Source: Bacteroidales bacterium (GTDB lineage: Bacteria > Bacteroidota > Bacteroidia > Bacteroidales > Paludibacteraceae). Taken from it: a DNA stretch of 8,679 bases. A program made the translations under genes and the position numbers. The DNA is taken from positions 1 through 8,679 of the forward strand of contig CAAFYY010000027.1 in the NCBI GenBank assembly GCA_900767385.1. The letters are read 5' to 3'. Positions within the stretch are counted from its first letter, which is position 1. Each line of letters starts with the position of its first letter. Positions 1 through 6,849 of the stretch are shown here, piece by piece. The notes under the pieces are model-generated. The model did no database searches, was not told where the DNA came from, and worked only from the letters and a program-made list of their open reading frames with translations.

Positions 1-132
1 ATTGCTCAGGAAATGGGTCGCGAAATCAACACCTTGGGCTCTAAATCCAACCACAGCGAGATGCAAATCATTGTTGTGAAGATGAAAGACCAATTGGAAC
101 AAATCAAAGAACAAGTATTAAATGTCTTATAA
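1..132 (+). CDS. yicC: YicC-family endoribonuclease, C-terminal end (partial)
   Basis: The window opens inside this gene, and only the last 43 codons and the TAA stop are present. The visible tail reads IAQEMGREINTLGSKSN, followed by a helical stretch ending in KEQVLNVL. This is the conserved C-terminal signature of the YicC/YloC family (DUF1732), in which the EMGREINT segment is nearly invariant. Known family members are bacterial endoribonucleases linked to RNA decay and stationary-phase fitness. The N-terminal domain cannot be judged because it lies outside the window. The stop lies 4 bp before the preferred pepT start, or 11 bp inside the alternative upstream pepT start, so the two genes are probably co-transcribed. 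In many bacteria yicC is followed by gmk, so pepT in that place is a local arrangement. The family call is confident and rests on the terminal motif alone. Confidence 0.85.
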   Translation: MAQEMGREINTLGSKSNHSEMQIIVVKMKDQLEQIKEQVLNVL

Positions 133-136
133 GAAT

Positions 137-1357
137 ATGAATATTACAGACAGATTTTTGAAATATGTATCGTTTGCCACAACATCCGACGAGAACACTG
201 GTCTTACTCCAAGTACTCCAGGTCAAATGGTGTTGGCCAAATATATTGTAGAAGAACTCAAAGGCATCGGTTTGGCTGATGCCAATGTTGACGAGAATGG
301 TTATGTGATGGCTTCCTTGCCTGCCAATAGCGATGAGAAACTCCCAACAATCGGTTTTATCGCACACTTGGATACATCTCCAGACATGAGCGGAAAAAAT
401 ATTCAGCCTCGTATCGTGAAATATGAAGGTGGCGACATCGTGCTCAATCAAGAAGAGAACATCGTTCTTTCTTTGGAACAGTTCCCAGAGCTCGCTCAGT
501 ACAAAGGTCAGGACATCATTGTAACTAACGGCAAAACACTTCTTGGCGCCGACGACAAAGCCGGTATTGCGGAAATCGTAACTGCTGTAGAATACCTCAT
601 ACAACATCCTGAAATCAAACATGGTAAAGTATGCGTAGCCTTTACTCCAGATGAAGAAATCGGTCAAGGTTCACATCACTTTGATGTTGCCCGTTTCGGT
701 GCTGATTGGGCCTATACCATGGACGGCGGTGAGATTGGTGAGTTGGAATATGAGAACTTCAACGCTGCCTCTGCGAAAGTGCTCATCAAGGGCTGCAATG
801 TTCACCCTGGTTATGCCAAAAACAAGATGCTCAACGCCCTTCGCGTAGCCAATCAGTTTGCAGCATTGATGCCAGAGAATGAAGTCCCAGAACAGACCGA
901 AGGCTATGAAGGCTTCTATCACCTTGTTGGTATGAACGGTGGTGTAGAGGAGGCTTCCCTTACCTATATCATCCGCGACCACAACCGCGAACTCTTTGAA
1001 CAACGCAAAACCACTTTTGCCGCTGTGGCTGCCAAAATCAATGCACAATACGGCGAAGGCACTGCTACCGTTGAGGTTAAAGACCAATACTATAACATGC
1101 GTGAAAAGATTGAGCCAGTGATGCATATCATTGACCTCGCTCTCAAAGCCATGGAGAAAGCCAACATCCGCTCAAAAGTACAACCAATCCGTGGTGGTAC
1201 CGACGGCGCACAACTCTCCTTCAAGGGTCTTCCATGTCCTAACATCTTTGCTGGTGGTCACAACTTCCACGGCCGCTACGAGTATCTCCCAATCCCTTCA
1301 ATGGAGAAAGCTGCTGAAGTTGTGCTCAACATCATCACTCTCAACCAACCTAGATAA
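137..1357 (+). CDS. pepT: Peptidase T (tripeptide aminopeptidase, M20B)
   Basis: Cytosolic zinc metallopeptidase that removes the N-terminal residue from tripeptides, finishing peptide breakdown. The product of about 406 residues matches the usual length (about 405-410). The M20 dinuclear-zinc ligands are all visible: His77 in AHLDTSP with Asp79, Asp139 in LGADDKAG, the Glu173-Glu174 pair in TPDEE (general base and ligand), Asp196 in YTMDGG, and His378 in HNFHGRYE. The PIRGGTDGAQLSFKGLPCPN block of PepT is also present. The lid or dimerisation domain lies between about residues 205 and 320. I chose the ATG at 137 because MNITDRFLKYVS aligns with the N-terminus of known PepT proteins. An in-frame ATG at 122 would add five residues (MSYKN) and overlap yicC by 11 bp. 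No Shine-Dalgarno sequence is seen, as is normal in Bacteroidota. The gene lies between yicC and gcvT, probably in one transcript with both. Function is confident and the start less so. Confidence 0.95.
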   Translation: MNITDRFLKYVSFATTSDENTGLTPSTPGQMVLAKYIVEELKGIGLADANVDENGYVMASLPANSDEKLPTIGFIAHLDTSPDMSGKNIQPRIVKYEGGDIVLNQEENIVLSLEQFPELAQYKGQDIIVTNGKTLLGADDKAGIAEIVTAVEYLIQHPEIKHGKVCVAFTPDEEIGQGSHHFDVARFGADWAYTMDGGEIGELEYENFNAASAKVLIKGCNVHPGYAKNKMLNALRVANQFAALMPENEVPEQTEGYEGFYHLVGMNGGVEEASLTYIIRDHNRELFEQRKTTFAAVAAKINAQYGEGTATVEVKDQYYNMREKIEPVMHIIDLALKAMEKANIRSKVQPIRGGTDGAQLSFKGLPCPNIFAGGHNFHGRYEYLPIPSMEKAAEVVLNIITLNQPR

Positions 1358-1389
1358 AAAGTAATAAACAATATTAACTCTCACAAATC

Positions 1390-2478
1390 ATGAAAGTAAC
1401 TCCATTTACCGACATCCACATTGCTTTGGGTGCCAAAATGAGCGAATTCGCTGGCTACAACATGCCAATCGAATACAAAAACGGTATTAACCACGAACAC
1501 CTTACAGTAGTAAATGGTGTTGGTGTATTCGACGTTTCTCACATGGGCGAATTCTGGGTAAAAGGCCCAAAAGCTATGCAGTTCGTTCAACGTCTCTGCA
1601 GCAACAACATCGCTTCACTCATCGATGGTCAGGCTCAATACAACTGCTTCCCTAACGGCAAAGGCGGTATCGTTGACGACCTCATCGTATATCACTACAA
1701 CGACGAGAAATTCCTCCTCGTTGTCAACGCAGCTAACATCGACAAAGACTGGGCTTGGGTTAACGCCAACAACGAAGAGGGCGTAGAACTTGAGAACGCT
1801 TCAGACCGCGTTGCTCAGCTCGCTGTTCAAGGTCCTAAAGCTATCGACGTGCTCCAACGCCTCACCGACGTTAAACTCGCTGATATCAAATACTATCACT
1901 TCGCAGTAGGCACTTTCGCTGGCATCGAAGACGTAATCATCTCTAACACTGGTTACACCGGAGCAGGTGGTTTCGAGCTCTACTTCAACCCACAATACGG
2001 TCAGCAAATCTGGGACGCAGTATTCAAAGCTGGCGAACCAGAAGGTATCGAACCAATCGGTCTCGGCGCTCGCGACACACTCCGTCTTGAGATGGGCTTC
2101 TGCCTCTACGGTCACGAAATCGACGACACCACATCTCCAATCGAGGCTGGTCTCGGCTGGATCACCAAACCAGCTGAGGGTAAAAACCTCATCGATGGCG
2201 AACTCTACGTTGCACAACGTGCTAACGGCACAAGCCGCAAACTCGTAGGCTTCGAACTCCAAGAGCGTGGCATTCCACGTGCTCACTACGACCTCACCGA
2301 TGGCAACGGCAAAGTAATCGGTCACGTAACCTCAGGTTGTATGTCCCCATGCCGTAAGATTGGTGTTGGTATGGGCTACGTTGAAACTGCTTATGCTAAA
2401 CTCGGAACAGAAATCGCTGTTCAAATCCGCAACAAGGAATTGAAAGCTATCGTTGTTCGTCCACCATTCAGAAAGTAA
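1390..2478 (+). CDS. gcvT: Glycine cleavage system T protein (aminomethyltransferase)
   Basis: T protein of the glycine cleavage complex. It takes the aminomethyl group from the lipoyl arm of H protein, releases ammonia and passes the methylene unit to tetrahydrofolate. The 362 residues match the family length. Visible motifs are VSHMGE (49-54), GGIVDD with the folate-site Asp96 (92-97), GYTGAGGFELY (188-198), LGARDTLRLE (225-234) and the C-terminal barrel domain with GHVTSGCMSPC. The ATG at 1390 starts MKVTPFTDIH, a normal GcvT N-terminus. It follows pepT after 32 bp, too short for a glycine riboswitch, and is followed at once by an intrinsic terminator, so it ends its transcription unit. 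gcvH, gcvP and lpd are not in the window. Codon use is strikingly skewed to C-ending codons (AAC, TTC, CTC, ATC, GAC), more than in pepT or grpE, which suggests high expression. A related folate-dependent protein such as YgfZ is unlikely given the complete GcvT motifs. Confidence 0.97.
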   Translation: MKVTPFTDIHIALGAKMSEFAGYNMPIEYKNGINHEHLTVVNGVGVFDVSHMGEFWVKGPKAMQFVQRLCSNNIASLIDGQAQYNCFPNGKGGIVDDLIVYHYNDEKFLLVVNAANIDKDWAWVNANNEEGVELENASDRVAQLAVQGPKAIDVLQRLTDVKLADIKYYHFAVGTFAGIEDVIISNTGYTGAGGFELYFNPQYGQQIWDAVFKAGEPEGIEPIGLGARDTLRLEMGFCLYGHEIDDTTSPIEAGLGWITKPAEGKNLIDGELYVAQRANGTSRKLVGFELQERGIPRAHYDLTDGNGKVIGHVTSGCMSPCRKIGVGMGYVETAYAKLGTEIAVQIRNKELKAIVVRPPFRK

Positions 2479-2501
2479 TACCTTACTATACTGATAATAC
2501 G

Positions 2502-2532
2502 AGCCTCAGGAAATACCTCCTGAGGCTTTTTT
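2502..2532 (+). terminator. Intrinsic terminator after gcvT
   Basis: A perfect 10-bp stem is formed by AGCCTCAGGA (2502-2511) and TCCTGAGGCT (2518-2527), with a 6-nt loop. The right arm runs straight into a tract of six T (2527-2532). It begins 23 bp after the gcvT stop codon and has the full shape of a Rho-independent terminator, so it should separate the yicC-pepT-gcvT unit from pheS. Confidence 0.92.
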
Positions 2533-2605
2533 GTACCCAATTCTCTGCCTGGAAAACCAAGTGGCATGCTTCTCCCTTTTACTATCTAAAAAAGTAGGGC
2601 AGGAA

Positions 2606-2640
2606 GATATCGTATTTTCGTTGAAAATCGTATCTTTGCA
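2606..2640 (+). promoter_or_regulatory. Probable pheS-purF-purM promoter with overlapping inverted repeat
   Basis: TATCTTTG at 2631-2638 matches the Bacteroidota -7 consensus TAnnTTTG exactly and lies 35 bp before the pheS ATG, implying a short 5' leader. No good -33 TTTG box lies about 20 bp upstream. Directly upstream is the inverted repeat ATTTTC-gtt-GAAAAT (2614-2628), and GATATCG / CGTATC on its two sides extend it imperfectly into the -7 box. A repeat in this place could be an operator for a repressor or activator, but it could also be chance in AT-rich DNA. The promoter call rests on the consensus match and on the terminator just upstream. Confidence 0.65.
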
Positions 2641-2673
2641 CTCTAAATACAGTCTTCATAGAGAAGAAACCCA

Positions 2674-3684
2674 ATGAAAGAAAGAATCAATCAATTACGT
2701 CAGGTTGTAGCAGGTTTTTCTGCGGCTACAAAAGACGAACTCGAGGCCTTGCGCATTAAATACATGAGCAAGAAGGGAGAAATTTCCGAGCTCTTCAATG
2801 AATTCAGAAACGTACCTAACGACCAAAAACGTGAGGTAGGTCAGTTAATCAATCAACTTCGTGATGAAGCCCAGGCTAAGATGAACGAGTTGAAAGAAAT
2901 GCTTGAAGCCAAGGCAGAAGTTGAGGCAAAGCAAGACTTGACCCGCACCCCTTCTCCTGTTGCCCTTGGCACACGTCACCCTTTGTCAATGGTCAAGAAC
3001 GAAATTATTGAGATCTTTTCTCGCCTTGGATTTACCGTTGCAGAAGGACCTGAGATTGAAGACGATTGGCATGTGTTCGGTGCGTTGAACTTCCCACCTG
3101 AGCACCCAGCTCGTGATATGCAAGACACCTTCTTCATTCAACAGAAACCAGATATCGTCTTGCGTACCCACACCTCAAGCGTTCAGACGCATGTCATGAC
3201 CACCCAGAAACCTCCAATCCGTGTGCTCTGTCCTGGTCGTGTTTATCGCAACGAAGCCATCTCTGCTCGTGCCCACTGTTTCTTCCATCAAATTGAAGGA
3301 CTCTACATCGACAAAAACGTCTCATTCGCCGACCTCCGTCAAGCACTCCTTTACTTCGCAAAAGAAATGTTTGGCGAAGAGACCAAGATTCGTCTCCGTC
3401 CATCTTATTTCCCATTCACCGAGCCAAGTGCTGAAATGGATATCAGCTGCGACCTCTGCGGTGGCAAAGGATGTTCCTTCTGTAAAGGAACAGGCTGGGT
3501 AGAAATTCTGGGTTGCGGTATGGTTGACCCTCAGGTTCTTGCCAACTGCGGCATCGACCCTAATGTCTACTCTGGCTATGCTTTCGGTTTGGGTGTTGAG
3601 CGTATTACCAACTTGAAATATCGTGTCAAGGACTTGCGTATGTTCTCTGAGAACGACGTTCGTTTCCTTCGTCAATTCAAATAA
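2674..3684 (+). CDS. pheS: Phenylalanine--tRNA ligase alpha subunit
   Basis: Catalytic subunit of the (alpha-beta)2 class II phenylalanyl-tRNA synthetase. It activates phenylalanine with ATP and charges tRNA-Phe in the cytosol. At 336 residues it is full length. In order: an N-terminal helical region (about 1-90) rich in charged residues, the coiled coil that contacts tRNA; RTPSP and GTRHPLS (91-105); EGPEIEDDWHVF (124-135); HTSSVQT (166-172); class II motif 2 GRVYRNE onward (188-210); and motif 3 GYAFGLGVERI (301-311). Ala303 corresponds to Ala294 of E. coli PheS, the residue that sets the size of the amino-acid pocket. Four cysteines (259, 262, 267, 270) form two back-to-back CxxCxGxG units just before GWVEILGCGM, a probable zinc knuckle that also occurs in other Bacteroidales PheS but is absent from E. 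coli PheS. The partner pheT is not in the window, so the subunits are encoded apart. pheS opens the operon, and purF follows after 9 bp. Confidence 0.98.
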   Translation: MKERINQLRQVVAGFSAATKDELEALRIKYMSKKGEISELFNEFRNVPNDQKREVGQLINQLRDEAQAKMNELKEMLEAKAEVEAKQDLTRTPSPVALGTRHPLSMVKNEIIEIFSRLGFTVAEGPEIEDDWHVFGALNFPPEHPARDMQDTFFIQQKPDIVLRTHTSSVQTHVMTTQKPPIRVLCPGRVYRNEAISARAHCFFHQIEGLYIDKNVSFADLRQALLYFAKEMFGEETKIRLRPSYFPFTEPSAEMDISCDLCGGKGCSFCKGTGWVEILGCGMVDPQVLANCGIDPNVYSGYAFGLGVERITNLKYRVKDLRMFSENDVRFLRQFK

Positions 3685-3693
3685 ACCGCCTCT

Positions 3694-5139
3694 ATGATTT
3701 GTTCAGATACGATTAAAAGCGAGTGTTCCAATGTGCCTCGCGTAGACGACGAGATCCACGAGGAATGTGGTGTCTTCGGTGTCTTTGGCGTAAAAAACGC
3801 TGCTAACCTTACCTACTATGGCCTTCATGCCCTTCAGCATCGTGGTCAAGAAGGATGCGGTATCGTCTGTGTTGATACCGACAGCACCTTCAATCGCGTA
3901 AAAGGTGAAGGTCTTGTCACAGAAGTGTTCAACGAGAAAAACCTTGGCAAAATGCCAGGTGATATGGCTATCGGCCATATCCGTTATTCAACAACTGGTG
4001 GCAACTCTTTGGAGAACGTTCAGCCATTCATCTTCCGCCATCACACTGGCAACTTTGCCTTGGCTCATAACGGCAACTTGGTCAACTCTAAAGAATTGGC
4101 TCGTTACCTTGAACATAAAGGTAGTTTGTTTCAGTCAACCTCTGATAGTGAACTCTTGGCTCACTTGATTAAGAAAGTCAACGACGACCATCACCGCATC
4201 CACAACATCGTTGATGCACTCAATATGATTGAAGGCGCCTTTGCTTTCCTCATCATGACAGCTGACCATCTCTATGCCTGCCGCGACAAATACGGTTTGC
4301 GTCCGTTGTCAGTTGCCAAACTCAATGGTGGTTATGTCGTAAGTAGTGAGACCTGTGCCTTTGATGCTATCGGAGCAGAATTTGTCCGCGACGTCAACCC
4401 AGGCGAGATCCTTGTCTTCGATCGCGAAGGCGGTATGACAAGCGTTGACTATTCACACTTCAAGAAACACTATCTCTGCGCTATGGAGTATGTCTATTTT
4501 TCACGTCCAGACAGTGACCTTGAAGGGACCAACGTACATGCCTATCGTAAAGAAAGTGGCAAACTCCTCTACAAAGAATCACCTGTTGAAGCCGACATCG
4601 TTATCGGTGTCCCAGACAGTAGCTTGAGCGCTGCCATGGGCTTCAGCGAAGCAAGCGGCATTCCTTATGAAATGGGCTTGATCAAGAATAAATATGTAGG
4701 ACGTACCTTCATCCAACCAAGTCAGGAACTGCGTGAGAAAGGTGTGAGAATGAAACTCTCCGCTGTTCGCACCATCGTCAAAGGCAAACGCGTCGTGATG
4801 ATCGACGACAGCATCGTTCGTGGTACAACATCAAAGCGTATCGTACAACTCCTGAAAGAAGCTGGTGCCGTGCAGGTACACGTTCGCATCGCAAGTCCAC
4901 CGCTCATCAGTCCTTGTTTCTACGGCGTAGATATCTCAACTTACGAAGAACTTATCAGTGCCCGTATGAATGTAGAGCAGTTGTGCGAGTATATCGGTGC
5001 CGACTCGTTGGCATTCCTCTCTCCAGACGCTCTCTATAAATCAGGCAAACGCAGTGAACTTTGCACAGCATGCTTCACAGCAAAATATCCTACAGCCCTT
5101 TACGGAAGCTATCAGGATTCATGTGGCAAAAAACAATAA
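3694..5139 (+). CDS. purF: Amidophosphoribosyltransferase (Fe-S, propeptide type)
   Basis: Commits PRPP to purine synthesis: glutamine amide nitrogen is passed to PRPP to give 5-phosphoribosylamine. The 481 residues hold an N-terminal Ntn glutaminase domain (from Cys25 in EECGVFGVFG, with GLHALQHRGQEG, GHIRYSTTG and HNGNL) and a C-terminal phosphoribosyltransferase domain with the PRPP loop VMIDDSIVRGTTS (368-380). Cys262, Cys408, Cys457 and Cys460 match the four ligands of the [4Fe-4S] cluster in the Bacillus subtilis enzyme, so this is the oxygen-sensitive class. The catalytic cysteine sits behind 24 residues with no Met just before it. By analogy with B. subtilis PurF (11-residue propeptide) this leader should be removed by self-cleavage after Glu24. 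The start is the only ATG available, 9 bp after the pheS stop. purM follows 27 bp later. Allosteric inhibition by purine nucleotides is expected from the family. Confidence 0.97.
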   Translation: MICSDTIKSECSNVPRVDDEIHEECGVFGVFGVKNAANLTYYGLHALQHRGQEGCGIVCVDTDSTFNRVKGEGLVTEVFNEKNLGKMPGDMAIGHIRYSTTGGNSLENVQPFIFRHHTGNFALAHNGNLVNSKELARYLEHKGSLFQSTSDSELLAHLIKKVNDDHHRIHNIVDALNMIEGAFAFLIMTADHLYACRDKYGLRPLSVAKLNGGYVVSSETCAFDAIGAEFVRDVNPGEILVFDREGGMTSVDYSHFKKHYLCAMEYVYFSRPDSDLEGTNVHAYRKESGKLLYKESPVEADIVIGVPDSSLSAAMGFSEASGIPYEMGLIKNKYVGRTFIQPSQELREKGVRMKLSAVRTIVKGKRVVMIDDSIVRGTTSKRIVQLLKEAGAVQVHVRIASPPLISPCFYGVDISTYEELISARMNVEQLCEYIGADSLAFLSPDALYKSGKRSELCTACFTAKYPTALYGSYQDSCGKKQ

Positions 5140-5166
5140 AATCAGAAACTCTATAAACAACACAAT

Positions 5167-6195
5167 ATGGCAGAAAGTTACGAAAAAGCTGGCGTAAACC
5201 TCGAGGCTGGCTATGAGGTAGTAAGAAGAATCAAGAAACATGTATCATCAACCAACCGTGTCGGCGTGATGGGTAACATCGGTTCATTCGGTGGCATGTT
5301 CGACCTCTCACTCTTGAATATCAAAGAACCAATCCTTGTGAGCGGCACTGATGGTGTTGGCACCAAACTGAAACTCGCTTTCGCAATGGATAAACACAAT
5401 ACTATCGGCATCGATGCCGTTGCAATGTGCGTTAACGATGTCTTGGCTCAAGGTGCAGAACCTCTTCTCTTTCTTGACTATGTAGCCGTTGGCGTCAATC
5501 ACCCAGAGAAAATCGAACAAATCGTAGCTGGCGTTGCTGAAGGTTGCCGCCAAGCCGGTTGTGCATTGGTCGGTGGCGAGACCGCTGAAATGCCAGGTAT
5601 GTACGGCAATGAAGAATATGATATTGCTGGTTACACCTGCGGTGTTGTGGAAAAGTCAAAACTTATTGACGGAACCAAAGTCAAGGCTGGTGACGTTCTT
5701 ATTGGCGTAGCATCAACAGGTGTTCACTCCAACGGCTTCAGCTTGGTTCGTAAAGTTTTGTCAGACAATAATCTCGATCTTCATAAAATCTATCCAGAAT
5801 TGGATGAACAACGTCCATTGGGCGAAGTTCTCCTGACTCCAACCCGCATCTATGTTAAACAGGTGCTAGACGTCATCCGCAACTGTGATGTTCACGGTAT
5901 CAGCCACATCACTGGTGGCGGTTTTGATGAGAACATCCCACGTATCCTCCAAGCCGGTCAAGGCATCAAAGTTACAGAGGGCACATGGGAAATTCTCCCA
6001 GTCTTCCGTTTCTTGGAGAAATACGGTAAGATTGCTCACCGCGAGATGTTCAATATATTCAACATGGGTATCGGTATGGTCATCGCCATGCCAAAAGAAG
6101 AAGCAGCTAAAGCCATTGAAATCCTCAGCAAATATGGCGACAAGGCTGCTGTCATCGGCGAAGTTACCGATAAAGAAGGCGTAGAAATCATCTAA
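5167..6195 (+). CDS. purM: Phosphoribosylformylglycinamidine cyclo-ligase (AIR synthetase)
   Basis: Fifth step of purine synthesis: ATP-driven ring closure of FGAM to aminoimidazole ribonucleotide in the cytosol. The 342 residues fit the family (about 345 in E. coli). PurM motifs in order are SGTDGVGTKL (59-68, ATP-binding loop), IDAVAMCVNDV (82-92), GGETAEMPGMY (136-146), STGVHSNGFSLVRK, and ITGGGFDENIPRIL in the C-terminal domain. The two-domain PurM/PurL/ThiL fold is therefore complete. The ATG at 5167 gives MAESYEKAGVN, and the YEKAGV segment is typical of PurM N-termini. It lies 27 bp after purF with no terminator between, so it is very likely co-transcribed. The intermediate steps (purD, purN, purL) are not in the window. 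The gene ends in two consecutive in-frame stops, TAA TAG (6193-6198). Confidence 0.97.
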   Translation: MAESYEKAGVNLEAGYEVVRRIKKHVSSTNRVGVMGNIGSFGGMFDLSLLNIKEPILVSGTDGVGTKLKLAFAMDKHNTIGIDAVAMCVNDVLAQGAEPLLFLDYVAVGVNHPEKIEQIVAGVAEGCRQAGCALVGGETAEMPGMYGNEEYDIAGYTCGVVEKSKLIDGTKVKAGDVLIGVASTGVHSNGFSLVRKVLSDNNLDLHKIYPELDEQRPLGEVLLTPTRIYVKQVLDVIRNCDVHGISHITGGGFDENIPRILQAGQGIKVTEGTWEILPVFRFLEKYGKIAHREMFNIFNMGIGMVIAMPKEEAAKAIEILSKYGDKAAVIGEVTDKEGVEII

Positions 6196-6215
6196 TAGAG
6201 AAATCATAGAATCAT

Positions 6216-6252
6216 CAGCCTCCTGGTCAATGTCAGTATTGATTGGAGGCTG
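6216..6252 (+). terminator. Long hairpin after purM, probable terminator
   Basis: CAGCCTCC (6216-6223) pairs with GGAGGCTG (6245-6252). Inside it TCAAT (6227-6231) pairs with ATTGA (6238-6242) around a 6-nt loop, with a small internal loop between the two stems. The right arm is followed only by TTGTCT and not by a clean T run, so termination may be partial or need a factor. Position, 21 bp after the purM stop and before ridA, supports a 3'-end or transcript-stabilising role. Confidence 0.6.
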
Positions 6253-6297
6253 TTGTCTAACTATTTGGAAATAATAAAAACTAAATAAACTCCGACA

Positions 6298-6672
6298 ATG
6301 AAAAAAGTTATTTGCAGCCCAAATGCTCCTAAAGCAATTGGTCCTTACAGCCAAGCTATCGAAGCCAACGGCACTCTCTACATCTCAGGTCAACTCCCAG
6401 TAAATCCTGCTGACGGCACCGTTCCTGCTACCATCGAAGAGCAGACTCACCAATGCTTTGCCAACATCAAAGCTATCCTCACCGAGGCTGGTTACACCTT
6501 CGACAACGTCGTTAAATCAGTTGTTCTTCTCTCAGATATGAACGACTTCGCTGCTATGAACGGCGTATACGCAGAGTATTACAAACAAGACATGCCAGCT
6601 CGTCTCTGCTACCAAGTGGCTAAATTGCCGATGGGTGTGAAGATTGAAGTAGAAACAACTGCTGTAAAATAA
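6298..6672 (+). CDS. ridA: RidA family reactive intermediate/imine deaminase
   Basis: Small cytosolic trimeric enzyme that hydrolyses reactive enamines and imines, such as 2-aminoacrylate released by PLP-dependent serine or threonine dehydratases, and so protects PLP enzymes. At 124 residues it is a standard length. The YjgF/YER057c/UK114 signature is clear: GPYSQA (15-20), LYISGQLP (27-34), and PARLCYQVAKLPMGVKIEVE (100-119). The residues used by canonical RidA are kept: Tyr17, Ser30, Arg102 (E. coli Arg105), Cys104 (E. coli Cys107) and Glu117 (E. coli Glu120). It is therefore likely an active deaminase and not one of the Rid subfamilies that lack the arginine. The ATG at 6298 follows an A-rich leader with no Shine-Dalgarno sequence. 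Hairpins on both sides suggest its own small transcript. Codon use is biased to C-ending codons, though less than in gcvT, hinting at good expression. Confidence 0.96.
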   Translation: MKKVICSPNAPKAIGPYSQAIEANGTLYISGQLPVNPADGTVPATIEEQTHQCFANIKAILTEAGYTFDNVVKSVVLLSDMNDFAAMNGVYAEYYKQDMPARLCYQVAKLPMGVKIEVETTAVK

Positions 6673-6696
6673 TCCACCTTATTGAAGGTAAGATAA

Positions 6697-6734
6697 AAGC
6701 CTTTGGAAGTCTTCTGCTTCCTTAGGCTTCTTTT
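6697..6734 (+). terminator. Intrinsic terminator after ridA
   Basis: AAGCCT (6697-6702) pairs with AGGCTT (6724-6729), and GGAAG (6705-6709) pairs with CTTCC (6717-6721). A 2x2 TT/TT internal loop separates the two stems, and the apical loop has 7 nt. The right arm is followed by CTTTT (6730-6734), and an A run precedes the left arm, so it may also work in the reverse direction. It starts 24 bp after the ridA stop codon. Confidence 0.75.
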
Positions 6735-6849
6735 ATGTGCTTGTTTGGCATAGACATTGCATTAACTTTTTCTCAAAAAATACTGTGTTATGAGATTCCC
6801 ATTTCGTAAACACGTTAAGACAAAACCTCTTAAGAATAATACAAATACA

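Noticed and set aside
104..667. Long open reading frames on the - strand opposite real genes (104-667, 671-1126, 1801-2325, 5866-6354, 6733-7398, 7956-8420)
   Set aside because: They lie entirely or mostly opposite confidently identified genes, show no recognisable family, and are explained by codon bias of the sense gene that avoids stops on the other strand.
1358..1389. Possible glycine riboswitch before gcvT
   Set aside because: The gap from pepT is only 32 bp and AT-rich, too short for a glycine aptamer, and no aptamer-like pairing is visible.
2569..2606. Imperfect hairpin CTTC/CCC/TACT with AGTA/GGG/GAAG upstream of the pheS promoter
   Set aside because: It needs three bulges to pair, lies upstream of the likely transcription start, and lacks a T run; it is probably chance.
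2533..2673. T-box or peptide-leader attenuator controlling pheS
   Set aside because: No T-box core sequence, no Phe-rich leader ORF and no terminator between the -7 box and the pheS ATG; the leader is only about 30 nt.
6744..6770. Bacteroidota-type promoter for grpE (TTTG 6744-6747 with TAACTTTT 6763-6770)
   Set aside because: The spacing is about 15 bp instead of about 20 and the -7 box lacks its final G, so the match is too weak to annotate.
6673..6849. CIRCE (HrcA operator) before grpE-dnaJ
   Set aside because: No TTAGCACTC-N9-GAGTGCTAA or close variant is present.
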